From Bacteroidales bacterium (GTDB lineage: Bacteria > Bacteroidota > Bacteroidia > Bacteroidales > Prolixibacteraceae), in the NCBI GenBank assembly GCA_012719495.1, contig JAAYAG010000032.1, positions 1-64,000 on the forward strand: a stretch of DNA of 64,000 nt, written 5' to 3'. The position numbers and the translations under genes were made by a program. The stretch's first letter is position 1, and each line of letters starts with the position of its first letter. Of this stretch, positions 54,240 to 63,136 are shown one piece after another. Under the pieces are notes generated by a model that searched no databases, was not told the origin of the DNA, and saw only the letters and a list, made by a program, of their open reading frames with translations.

Positions 54240-56870
54240 ATGAAGACCAAATTAGCATTATTCACGTATCTGTTTTTTGTATCTGTTTTTTCGTTTGCAC
54301 AGAATTTAAGCACAGATATTAGGTTGAACCAGTTGGGTTTTTTGCCCAATTCCGTAAAAATGGCAGCTGTAGTAAATGCCAAAACCGATAGTTTTAAAGT
54401 AATGAACAGCGACTTGACCGACATTGTGTTTGAGGGCGAATTGTTGCCATCGATGTACTATTCGGCATCGGACGAAAATGTGCGATTAGCCGATTTTACC
54501 CTGATGACAGAGGCAGGCAATTATGTGCTGGTTGTTGATGGGTTGGGCAAATCAGTTCCTTTTGAAGTTTCGGAAAGTGTTTTTACAGATTTGGCAAAGG
54601 CAACTCTGAAGTATTACTACTATAATAGGGCATCGATGCCAATTGAAAGCGAATTCGGAGGCAAATGGGCCCGTGAAGCCGGTCATCCCGACAATGAAGT
54701 TGTGGTTTTGCCTTCAGCAGCAACAGCAAGCAGGCCAGCCGGAACCAAGATTTCCACTCCAGGTGGCTGGTACGATGCCGGCGATTACAACAAATACATC
54801 ATTAGTTCAGCGATACCTGTTTTTACGTTGCTTTCGGCCTACCAAATCTATCCCGAACTGTACGATTCACTTAACCTGAATATCCCGGAAAGCAGCAACA
54901 ACATTCCCGACATTCTGGACGAAGCCTTGTACAATATCCGTTGGATGATGACCATGCAGGACGAAGACGGCGGCGTGTATAACAAAACTACCGAAGCCAA
55001 CTTCAGCGGTTTCGACATGCCTTCGAACGTAAAATCAACCCGCTATGTATGTGCGAAAAGCACAGCTTCAGCCCTCGATTTTGCTTCCGTAATGGCAATT
55101 ATTGCCCGTGTTTACCAAAAGTTTAATCCGCAATTGGCCGATTCAGCGCTGAATATGGCAGTAAAAGCATGGAATTGGGCAAAGAAAAACCCCAATATTG
55201 TTTTTAAGAACCCCTCAGCTTCGGGCGGTTATCCTGGTGTAAACACTGGCGATTACTCCGATACGGGCTTTGACGATGAATTTACCTGGGCCGCAACAGA
55301 ATTATATATTTCCACCAAAGAAGCAAGCTATTATAATGAGATTAATTTCGACGTCTCATTTGGCGTTCCAGGTTATCCTACAGTAGGTTCGCTTTCACTA
55401 CTTTCTTTGTTGGCAAACAAAGACTCACTGACCGATGTGGCAAACATCGATTTGATCAAAAGCAAATTTTTGGCTTCGGTTTCGGGATTGAAGAATAACA
55501 TTCCTTCATCACCCTACCGCATTCCGGGCGACTTTTACTATTGGGGCGGCAACAATGCTTTTGCCAATTGGGGGATGATGTTTATGCAGGCATTCCGGCT
55601 AACCGGCGATGCCAGTTACTTTAATGCAGGTTTGTTCACTTTTGATTACTTGCTTGGTAAAAATGCTACTACCTATTGTTTTGTAACCGGTTTTGGGAGC
55701 AAAAGCCCCATGAATCCCCATCATCGTATTTCGGTGGCCGATGGCGTTGTCGACCCAGTGCCGGGGATGTTAGTTGGTGGTGCTGGAGGGGATGGATCAG
55801 ACTGTGGCGCAAGTGCTTATCCGTCTAGTTTGTCGGCAAAATCGTACCTCGATCAGGTTTGCAGCTACTCGACCAACGAGGTTGCTATTGGGTACAATTC
55901 AGGTCTTGTGTTTCTTACCGGTGCTATAATTGCCGAGTATCAGAAAAATTTTACCAACACAATGCCCCTTTTTTTTTCGGTTTCAAAAAATAGCATTAGC
56001 CTGACCAATAAAAAAGGCGAAGCCGTTTCGCTGCTGCTCGAAGGTAATACCAACTGGGAACTAAAAACTTCTGAAGACTGGATTACGATCTCATCAACCT
56101 CAGGAATTGGGAATGCAACTGTGTTGGTAAACAGTAATGGCGACAACCCATCCGACTCCGACCGTTCGGGGAAGATATATGTTTATAGTCAAGACCAATT
56201 AACCGATTCGGTTTTGGTTACTCAAAATGGCGTGCGGAAAAAGTTCAGGATTGAAGCCGAAGATTATATTGAGAAATCGGGAACCCAGAATGAAACAACC
56301 GGGGACGTAGGTGGTGGCCAAAATGTTGGGTATGTGGGCATAGGAAACTGGTTGAAATACAGCCTTGATATATCCGTTTCGGGTTTTTACAACTTCACCA
56401 TTCGGCATGCAGGCTATGCCGGGAATTTCGACGTGTACATCGACGATGTTTTTCTGAAGAAGATCACCTTCCCCAAAACGGCCGACTGGCAAGTTTACGA
56501 TAGCTATACCACTGAATTAGAGCTAACCGAAGGTCAGCATATAATGAAACTACTTTTCAATTCAGAAGGCACTAACCTGAACTGGTATGAGTTTGAATGG
56601 AAAGACAAAACCAGTGCTCAAAACCAAGCATTAAATGGGATCAATATCTACCCAAACCCAGCTAAACAATTTATCAACATTGATTTAGGCACCAATAGAG
56701 GCTCAGGTGAAATACAGTTGCTCACAGTTGATGGAAAAATCATCATTCAGAAAAAATGCAATGGTGTCGCAAACGAAATCCTCGATGTTTCTACAATTAA
56801 ACGAGGCACTTACCTTGTAAAAGCCAATTTTGGCACACAGTCAATCAGTAAAACAATAATCATTGAATGA
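54240..56870 (+). CDS. GH9 endoglucanase with BACON, CBM6-like and T9SS domains
   Basis: Secreted 876-residue multi-domain glucanase. Order: signal peptide (ending FAQ), N-terminal Ig-like domain (about 25-110), GH9 catalytic domain (115-565), BACON domain (585-660), CBM6-like carbohydrate-binding module (675-795, FRIEAEDYIEKSGTQ and GNWLKYSLDIS), and a T9SS sorting domain (800-876, INIYPNPAKQF). Catalytic residues are D179/D182 in WYDAGDYNKY and E547 in YSTNEVAIGYNSG, with NPHHRIS between. GH9 enzymes cut beta-1,4-glucans, including cellulose and xyloglucan. The next gene starts one base after its stop codon. Confidence 0.93.
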   Translation: MKTKLALFTYLFFVSVFSFAQNLSTDIRLNQLGFLPNSVKMAAVVNAKTDSFKVMNSDLTDIVFEGELLPSMYYSASDENVRLADFTLMTEAGNYVLVVDGLGKSVPFEVSESVFTDLAKATLKYYYYNRASMPIESEFGGKWAREAGHPDNEVVVLPSAATASRPAGTKISTPGGWYDAGDYNKYIISSAIPVFTLLSAYQIYPELYDSLNLNIPESSNNIPDILDEALYNIRWMMTMQDEDGGVYNKTTEANFSGFDMPSNVKSTRYVCAKSTASALDFASVMAIIARVYQKFNPQLADSALNMAVKAWNWAKKNPNIVFKNPSASGGYPGVNTGDYSDTGFDDEFTWAATELYISTKEASYYNEINFDVSFGVPGYPTVGSLSLLSLLANKDSLTDVANIDLIKSKFLASVSGLKNNIPSSPYRIPGDFYYWGGNNAFANWGMMFMQAFRLTGDASYFNAGLFTFDYLLGKNATTYCFVTGFGSKSPMNPHHRISVADGVVDPVPGMLVGGAGGDGSDCGASAYPSSLSAKSYLDQVCSYSTNEVAIGYNSGLVFLTGAIIAEYQKNFTNTMPLFFSVSKNSISLTNKKGEAVSLLLEGNTNWELKTSEDWITISSTSGIGNATVLVNSNGDNPSDSDRSGKIYVYSQDQLTDSVLVTQNGVRKKFRIEAEDYIEKSGTQNETTGDVGGGQNVGYVGIGNWLKYSLDISVSGFYNFTIRHAGYAGNFDVYIDDVFLKKITFPKTADWQVYDSYTTELELTEGQHIMKLLFNSEGTNLNWYEFEWKDKTSAQNQALNGINIYPNPAKQFINIDLGTNRGSGEIQLLTVDGKIIIQKKCNGVANEILDVSTIKRGTYLVKANFGTQSISKTIIIE

Positions 56871-56871
56871 C

Positions 56872-58761
56872 ATGAGATTAAGGAGATATTGCATCACTAT
56901 TTTGATTATGCTCTGCATTGTAGCAACCGCATCAAAAGCTCAAGAGGTTACCATCACTATAAATGCCAATCAGAACAAGCGGGCAGTTTCGCCATACATT
57001 TATGGACTAAACAACAACTACGACAAGCCCGCGCAGTTTTACAAAGATGCAGGGGTGCGTTTTTCGCGTTTGAACCAGGGCAACAATGCCACTAAATATA
57101 ACTGGCGCAAAAAAATATCGAGCCATCCCGATTGGTACAACAATGTGTACGCCAACGATTGGGATGCAAAATCGCTGAAAATTGCAAATAACAATCCCGA
57201 AATGCAGGCTATGTGGGCATTCCAATTGTTGGGCAGGGTAGCTTCAAATACCGATCATAATTTTAACGACTGGGCTTACAACAGTTCACAATGGTGGCAA
57301 GGGGTAAACCAAAACCTTGCGGGTGGCGGAACTCCCAACACTTCAGGTAAGGACAACGGAAAAGCAGCGGTTGAAGGCGACGTTGAACTTTATACCGAAG
57401 AATGGCCTGCCGATTCTACGGTTGAAATCCTGAATCACTGGTTTGGTTCTGGTGGATTAGGCTTGAACAAGAACCAGTTCCTGTACTGGAACATGGACAA
57501 CGAGGCTGATGTATGGAATGGAACCCACGACGACGTGATGTCGGATGGGCTTCTGCCAGCTTCTGAATTTATGGATCACTACATTGAAGTAGCCAAAAAA
57601 GCAAAGGCGTTGTACCCCGACATTAAAATATGCGGCCCGGTAACCACCAGTGAATGGCAGTGGTTTAAATGGGGCGATGAGAGCATTAGGGTAGATGGAA
57701 AGTATTACTGCTGGTTTGAATATTTCATAAAAAGGTGTGCCGAAGAAGAAAAGAAATCGGGCGTGCGTGTTCTTGATGTTTTCGACATCCACCATTACCC
57801 TTATGCACCTACCAATGCCGATGCCCTTCAAAACCACCGTATTTTCTACGACAAAACCTACAATTATCCGGGAGCAAACGGATTGAATACGATCAATGGA
57901 GGTTGGGATACCTCATCGAAGAAAGAATATATTTTCCAACGCATCAACGATTGGCTCGATAAACATTACGGTGCCAATCACGGAATTACGCTTGGCCTTA
58001 GTGAATGGAGCCCAGGCCCGGAGGAACCCAACTTAGCTTCGGTTATTTATTCAACCCACCTTGGTTTGTTTGCCAACAACGGCGTGGAATATTTCACTCC
58101 ATGGTCGTGGATGACTGGCATGTGGGAATCGTTGCACCTTTTTAGCAAATATGCCAAAGTCTATAGTGTGTCGAGTACTTCCTCTTCAGAAAACACCGTT
58201 TCTGCCTATACTACCATTACCGAAAACGCCGATTCAACTACCGTGATCATCGTTAACCGTGATACAAAAGCCGAACAAAATGTGGTTGTCAACCTAAACG
58301 GACTAATCATTAGCAATGGAAGTTACAACATGCTCCAATTGGCTTCGTTACCGGCAAATGAAACATTCAAATCGGAAACCGATAATGCGTTGAAAAAAGG
58401 AAGTGTGGCCGTTGCTTCCAACTCATTTGCTATTTCGGTTCCTGCCCTTTCGACAACGGCTGTCTTGCTTAAATCGGAGCCTACTGGGGTAAACGAAATA
58501 AATAACAAATCAGAAGAGATCAAGCTTTTTCCTAATCCTGTTTCTAACAGACTGTATGTAGATATGAAACAGAATGTAGCTGAACCAATTAAAATAGTGA
58601 TATACGATAGAGAAGGGCGTAAAATTTATTCATCCCAAAGATATTGTGACGGGGTCTCTTCAGTTATGGTTGATGTGTCCACAATTCCTGGCGGATCTTA
58701 CTTGTTGATGGTTGAGAAAACACACGTTACGTCTGCCAAAAGTTTTGTGGTTATCAGGTAG
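56872..58761 (+). CDS. GH44 endoglucanase/xyloglucanase with T9SS tail
   Basis: Secreted 629-residue enzyme of family GH44. The ATG at 56872, one base after the GH9 stop, is preferred over an in-frame TTG at 56863. The signal peptide ends near SKAQE. GH44 features are SPYIYGLNNNYD, RFSRLNQGNNATKYNW, the acid/base E211 in NMDNEADVWNGTH and the nucleophile E378 in GLSEWSPGP. After the barrel and a beta domain, residues about 550-629 make a T9SS sorting domain (LFPNPVSNRLYVDM). Family GH44 members act on xyloglucan and carboxymethylcellulose, in line with the GH9 partner. Confidence 0.92.
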   Translation: MRLRRYCITILIMLCIVATASKAQEVTITINANQNKRAVSPYIYGLNNNYDKPAQFYKDAGVRFSRLNQGNNATKYNWRKKISSHPDWYNNVYANDWDAKSLKIANNNPEMQAMWAFQLLGRVASNTDHNFNDWAYNSSQWWQGVNQNLAGGGTPNTSGKDNGKAAVEGDVELYTEEWPADSTVEILNHWFGSGGLGLNKNQFLYWNMDNEADVWNGTHDDVMSDGLLPASEFMDHYIEVAKKAKALYPDIKICGPVTTSEWQWFKWGDESIRVDGKYYCWFEYFIKRCAEEEKKSGVRVLDVFDIHHYPYAPTNADALQNHRIFYDKTYNYPGANGLNTINGGWDTSSKKEYIFQRINDWLDKHYGANHGITLGLSEWSPGPEEPNLASVIYSTHLGLFANNGVEYFTPWSWMTGMWESLHLFSKYAKVYSVSSTSSSENTVSAYTTITENADSTTVIIVNRDTKAEQNVVVNLNGLIISNGSYNMLQLASLPANETFKSETDNALKKGSVAVASNSFAISVPALSTTAVLLKSEPTGVNEINNKSEEIKLFPNPVSNRLYVDMKQNVAEPIKIVIYDREGRKIYSSQRYCDGVSSVMVDVSTIPGGSYLLMVEKTHVTSAKSFVVIR

Positions 58762-58840
58762 AATACAGCAATTTATAGTTATTGGGTCTGTACTTATGAG
58801 TAGAATAATCATTATAGGATCGATAGATTAATTTGGTTTT

Positions 58841-58897
58841 TTAAAGAGGCCGTCTTTTTAAGTGTTTTGATTTCAATTGGCGGCCTCTTAAGTTTTT
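58841..58897 (+). terminator. Hairpin between GH44 and GH42 genes
   Basis: TTAAAGAGGCCG pairs with CGGCCTCTTAA, with a loop of about 30 bases, then a T-run. It may end or weaken transcription from GH39-GH9-GH44 before GH42-GH29-susC, so the cluster may consist of two transcripts or one attenuated one. Confidence 0.6.
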
Positions 58898-58910
58898 AAT
58901 TCTGATTAAT

Positions 58911-60956
58911 ATGAAATTAAAATTCAATTATTTATTGATAGTAGTCGGGATTTTTCTCCTATTTATAAACGGTGGAAACGCACAAGTTTTATACGTTGGT
59001 GCTAACTACCATCCGCACGACGATAAGAACATCGACAAAATCAAAACCGACATCCAACTGATGAACGATGCCGGATTTACCTGTGTTCGTCTGGGGCACC
59101 TGGCCTGGGACAGCTACGAACCATCCGATGGGCAATTCGATTTTGAATGGTTCGATGTGGTGATGGACGAAATGAACAAGGCTGGTATAAAAGTGATTCT
59201 CGATATTGCCATTCGCCCTGCGCCGATATGGTTACACCAGAAATTCCCTTCCATCGATGTGGTTGATGCAAACGGAGATACTCAATATCCTAATCATCGT
59301 TACATGGACGATGTTGGAGACCCGAATTACCAGAAATATGCCCTGCGGTTTACCGACGCTATTTCAAAACGATATGCTAACCACCCTGCATTGTTGGCGT
59401 TTGGTATCGACAACGAATCGGGCGATGGGCCAATATCCTACTCCGAAACTGTTCGCCAACGATTCAACATTTGGTTGAAAAACAAATATTCAAACCTCGA
59501 CAATTTAAACAAAGCATGGGCAACCCATCGTTGGTCGCGCAGGTTGAATAGTTTCGAAGAGGTTGGATTACCATCTATCGGACAAAAGAACGGCGCACCT
59601 GAAAAAAATCTTGATTTCAGGCTCTTTATTTCCGACGAAGTAAATGGAATCTTGTTCAAAGTGCTCGATGTGGTGAACACCAACGCCCCCAACGCTTTAA
59701 CCAATACAAATGCGTGGTACTACAGTTACATGAAGTATTTCGACTATTCTCAAATTGCTTATTCTGGTAAAATGACCCGCCACGGTTGCGGATTTTATCC
59801 GGGTAATTCGCTCATAACCAATTGGGGTGTAATGAATGCATCGTTTGGAATAGCAAGGATTCAGTTCGAAAGCAACAATCCGTTCTGGTGCAGCGAATTC
59901 AACACCATGACTTCGGTACCCAATTCAATACGAAAGAACGCCTATGCTACTTTGTTTTACGGCAACCAAATGGTCTGTGGCTGGACATGGCAGAGCATGT
60001 GGGCTGGCGAAGAACAATACCTCGAAGGTATGCTCGACTGGGATGGGATTCCCAACCGTAAATACGATGAATACAAACAAATTGCCGCCGAATTCAAAAA
60101 GATAGAAAAATACTTTCCATATCAGTCAAAAGCTGAAGTGGGGTTGGCTTTTTCATTCCCCAGCCAAATAGCTAGCGGCTCATTTCCCGTTCAACACGAA
60201 AATCAGGTACAAGCCTGTTGGGACCTATTTTACTGGCGCAACATGGATTGTAAAATGCTAGAAATCTCTCAAAGTTCGCTCGACTATAAGCTTTTGTTTG
60301 TGCCTGGGGTGACAGTTATGGACAAAGTTACTGCGCAAAAAATACGTGACTATGTGCAAAACGGCGGCACTGTGATTATGACTGAAAATTCGGCCATGGT
60401 AGATACCACTGGACAGGTCTTTAGTAGTACGCTTCCCGGAATGTTGAGCGATGTTTTCGGTATTCGTGTGGCCGGTTTTGAAGAGACCGAACCCATGAAC
60501 GAGATTTCGCGAAAATCATACAAAGGCAAAAAACTTGAATTTACCTATAAAGGCAAAGCCGTTGATACCGAATCCGCAAGGTTCGACATTATAGAACCCA
60601 AAGGAGCCGAAGTAGTCGGAGCAATTACCAGCCTGGACAAAGATTATCCTATCATGACCGTCAATAAATTTGGAAAAGGGAAAGCCATTTATGTGGGCTT
60701 ACCTGCCGATGGGAATGTGTTGGGCGGCATTGTCGATGATTTGATTAATGAGCTCGGTATCAAAAAAGGCCCAGAAGTTCCATCAGGGATTATGGTGCGG
60801 CAGATCGACAACAAACACTTCCTCTACCTCAACGTAAGCGGCGAACCCAAAGAGATCAAAATGAACGGGAAATCGAAGAGCGTTCTTTTTGAAAAAGAAT
60901 ATTCAGGCAATTTTAGCATTGCACCTTATGAACCTGAATTCATTGAAATAAAATAG
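58911..60956 (+). CDS. GH42-like beta-galactosidase
   Basis: Exported 681-residue enzyme (signal peptide ending near GNAQ). The N-terminal barrel has the GH42 start VGANYHPHDD and RLGHLAWDSYEPSDGQFDFEW (shown in parts), the acid/base E169 in GIDNESGDG and the candidate nucleophile E329 in FWCSEFNT, which replaces the more usual V-L-E context. A trimerisation-like Rossmann domain (about 440-570: LLFVPGVTVMDKVTAQKI, GGTVIMTENSA) and a small C-terminal beta domain follow. It should remove beta-linked galactose, or another galacto-configured sugar, from side chains. It is 7 bases upstream of the GH29 gene. Confidence 0.85.
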   Translation: MKLKFNYLLIVVGIFLLFINGGNAQVLYVGANYHPHDDKNIDKIKTDIQLMNDAGFTCVRLGHLAWDSYEPSDGQFDFEWFDVVMDEMNKAGIKVILDIAIRPAPIWLHQKFPSIDVVDANGDTQYPNHRYMDDVGDPNYQKYALRFTDAISKRYANHPALLAFGIDNESGDGPISYSETVRQRFNIWLKNKYSNLDNLNKAWATHRWSRRLNSFEEVGLPSIGQKNGAPEKNLDFRLFISDEVNGILFKVLDVVNTNAPNALTNTNAWYYSYMKYFDYSQIAYSGKMTRHGCGFYPGNSLITNWGVMNASFGIARIQFESNNPFWCSEFNTMTSVPNSIRKNAYATLFYGNQMVCGWTWQSMWAGEEQYLEGMLDWDGIPNRKYDEYKQIAAEFKKIEKYFPYQSKAEVGLAFSFPSQIASGSFPVQHENQVQACWDLFYWRNMDCKMLEISQSSLDYKLLFVPGVTVMDKVTAQKIRDYVQNGGTVIMTENSAMVDTTGQVFSSTLPGMLSDVFGIRVAGFEETEPMNEISRKSYKGKKLEFTYKGKAVDTESARFDIIEPKGAEVVGAITSLDKDYPIMTVNKFGKGKAIYVGLPADGNVLGGIVDDLINELGIKKGPEVPSGIMVRQIDNKHFLYLNVSGEPKEIKMNGKSKSVLFEKEYSGNFSIAPYEPEFIEIK

Positions 60957-60963
60957 GTTTAAA

Positions 60964-63045
60964 ATGAGAAATCAAATATTATTCATCATACTTTTTACCA
61001 CAAGTTTTATTTTCTCGGCTTGTGATAAAACCAAAGCTCCCGAAGCTTGTGGTCCTGTTCCATCCGAAAACCAGTTGCGCTGGCAAGAAATGGAATATTA
61101 TGCCTTTATCCATTTTTCATTGAACACCTATACCGATCAATCATGGGGTTATGGGAATGAAGATGTGAAGCTGTTTAATCCCGATTCATTGGATTGCCGC
61201 CAGTGGGCTCGTATTTGCAAGGAAGCTGGTATGAAAGGAGTTATTCTTGTGGCCAAGCATCATTGCGGCTTTTGTTTCTGGCCAACCGAAACGACTGAAT
61301 ATTCAGTAAAAAATGCACCTTGGAAAAACGGCAAAGGCGATGTGGTCCGTGAAATGGCCGATGCCTGTAAAGAATACGGACTGAAACTGGGCATTTATGT
61401 GTCGCCTTGGGATAGAAATAGCCCCGAATACGGAAAGCTAGAGTACATTACCATTTTCAGGAATCAAATTAAAGAAGTTCTAACCAATTATGGCGATGTG
61501 TTTGAAATCTGGTTCGATGGAGCCAACGGGGGCAATGGCTATTACGGCGGGGCTAACGAAACCCGAAAAATCGACCGCACTACTTATTACGATTGGCAGC
61601 CAACCTACAAAATGATACGCGAATTGCAGCCCAACATTGTGATTTGGAACGATGGTGGCGATCGTGCCGATTTGCGTTGGGTGGGCACCGAAGGTGGTTC
61701 GGTTGGTGAAACGAACTGGAGTTTGTTGAATGCTACTGGCGATGTTCCCTACGAAATGTTGCATTATGGTGTGGAAAACGGCGATTCGTGGGTGCCTGGT
61801 GAGGTAAATACATCCATCAGGCCCGAATGGTTTTACCATCCCAGCGAAGACGGCCGCGTGAAAACATTGCCACAACTGATGGACACCTATTACCATTCGA
61901 TAGGGCGAAACGGAACTTTCTTGCTCAACTTCCCAATAATGCCCAATGGGTTAATACACCCTTCTGATGAAAAAGCGGCCCTCGACCTTGCACAAGCTGT
62001 TAAAGACGCATTTGCCGCTAATCTGGCCAATAATGAAAAAGCCGAAGCGTCGAATGTTCGTGGAAACTCAAGGAAATTCAATGCATCCAAAGCCATCGAT
62101 GACAATAAAGAAACCTATTGGGCTACCGACGATAGTGTAACCACTGCAACGTTAACTATCGATTTTGGCTTACCCACTAGCCTTAACCGTTTTATGGCAC
62201 AAGAGTATATTCGCTTGGGGCAACGGGTTAAATCGTTTACTGTTGAAGCGAATGTTGAAGGCGAATGGAAAGAAATAGCCAATGGAACAACCATTGGTTA
62301 CAAGCGCATTCTCCGTTTTCCAACGGTTGAAGCAGCACAATTACGCTTCAACATAACTGGTTCAAAAGCTTGTCCACTAATAGCTAACATTGGCGTTTAT
62401 CATGCACCGCAAATACTTCCAGCCCCTTCAATTATCAGAAACCAACTTGGCGAAATCAAAATTGTTCCTTACGACAAAGAGTCGGAAATGTATTACACCA
62501 CCGATGGAACCGAGCCAACCATTCATTCGAACAAATATTCAGCACCTTTCAGCACCGAAGGCAAAATCGAAGTGAGGGCAATAGCTTGTGAGCCGGAATC
62601 AGGGAAATGCAGCCCTGTGGCACACGAAAAGTTCGACATTGTAAGGAAAGACTGGAAAATATTGGGCACCAATGATGAAAAAGCCTACCGAATTATTGAC
62701 GGCGACCCAAATACCGATTGGCTTCAGGACAAAAACGAAAAAATGCCTGTCGACCTCGTGATCGATTTGGGTAAAGAAGAAGACCTTATCGGGTTTAAGT
62801 ACCTGCCCAGTCAAACTCAATGGGCCGGAGGCGTTATAACTCTATACAAATTTTTTGTTTCGAAAAACCAGAAGGAGTGGAGCATGGTAAGCGATGGAGA
62901 ATTTTCGAACATCAACAATAACCCGGTATGGCAAACGAAGAACTTTGAACCCGTAAAAGCGCGCTACATCAAGTTTCAGGCATTGAGGAACGCCTGGTGG
63001 AACAACGATGCACGGTATGCCGAAATTGATATAGTTACCCCATAA
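60964..63045 (+). CDS. GH29 alpha-L-fucosidase lipoprotein with CBM32-like domains
   Basis: A 693-residue lipoprotein (lipobox FIFSAC, C20) of family GH29, which releases alpha-L-fucose. The catalytic domain (about 30-345) has YYAFIHFSLNTYTDQSW, LVAKHHCGFCFWPT, YVSPWDRNSPEY and the nucleophile D185 in EIWFDGANG. Two F5/8-type (CBM32-like) domains follow (about 355-475 and 560-690), with a chitobiase-like beta domain between (YYTTDGTEPTIHSNKY). Its place after the galactosidase suits removal of fucose attached to galactose, as in fucosylated xyloglucan. The acid/base cannot be fixed from the sequence alone. Confidence 0.92.
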   Translation: MRNQILFIILFTTSFIFSACDKTKAPEACGPVPSENQLRWQEMEYYAFIHFSLNTYTDQSWGYGNEDVKLFNPDSLDCRQWARICKEAGMKGVILVAKHHCGFCFWPTETTEYSVKNAPWKNGKGDVVREMADACKEYGLKLGIYVSPWDRNSPEYGKLEYITIFRNQIKEVLTNYGDVFEIWFDGANGGNGYYGGANETRKIDRTTYYDWQPTYKMIRELQPNIVIWNDGGDRADLRWVGTEGGSVGETNWSLLNATGDVPYEMLHYGVENGDSWVPGEVNTSIRPEWFYHPSEDGRVKTLPQLMDTYYHSIGRNGTFLLNFPIMPNGLIHPSDEKAALDLAQAVKDAFAANLANNEKAEASNVRGNSRKFNASKAIDDNKETYWATDDSVTTATLTIDFGLPTSLNRFMAQEYIRLGQRVKSFTVEANVEGEWKEIANGTTIGYKRILRFPTVEAAQLRFNITGSKACPLIANIGVYHAPQILPAPSIIRNQLGEIKIVPYDKESEMYYTTDGTEPTIHSNKYSAPFSTEGKIEVRAIACEPESGKCSPVAHEKFDIVRKDWKILGTNDEKAYRIIDGDPNTDWLQDKNEKMPVDLVIDLGKEEDLIGFKYLPSQTQWAGGVITLYKFFVSKNQKEWSMVSDGEFSNINNNPVWQTKNFEPVKARYIKFQALRNAWWNNDARYAEIDIVTP

Positions 63046-63136
63046 AGAGATTGTATATTAACGATATATCAACAAAAATAGAACGAAATAAACTAACGTA
63101 AAATGAATAACAAACACTAATTAAACAATATTAATT

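Noticed and set aside
56863-56871. TTG start for the GH44 gene overlapping GH9
   Set aside because: An ATG at 56872, one base after the GH9 stop, gives a normal signal peptide.
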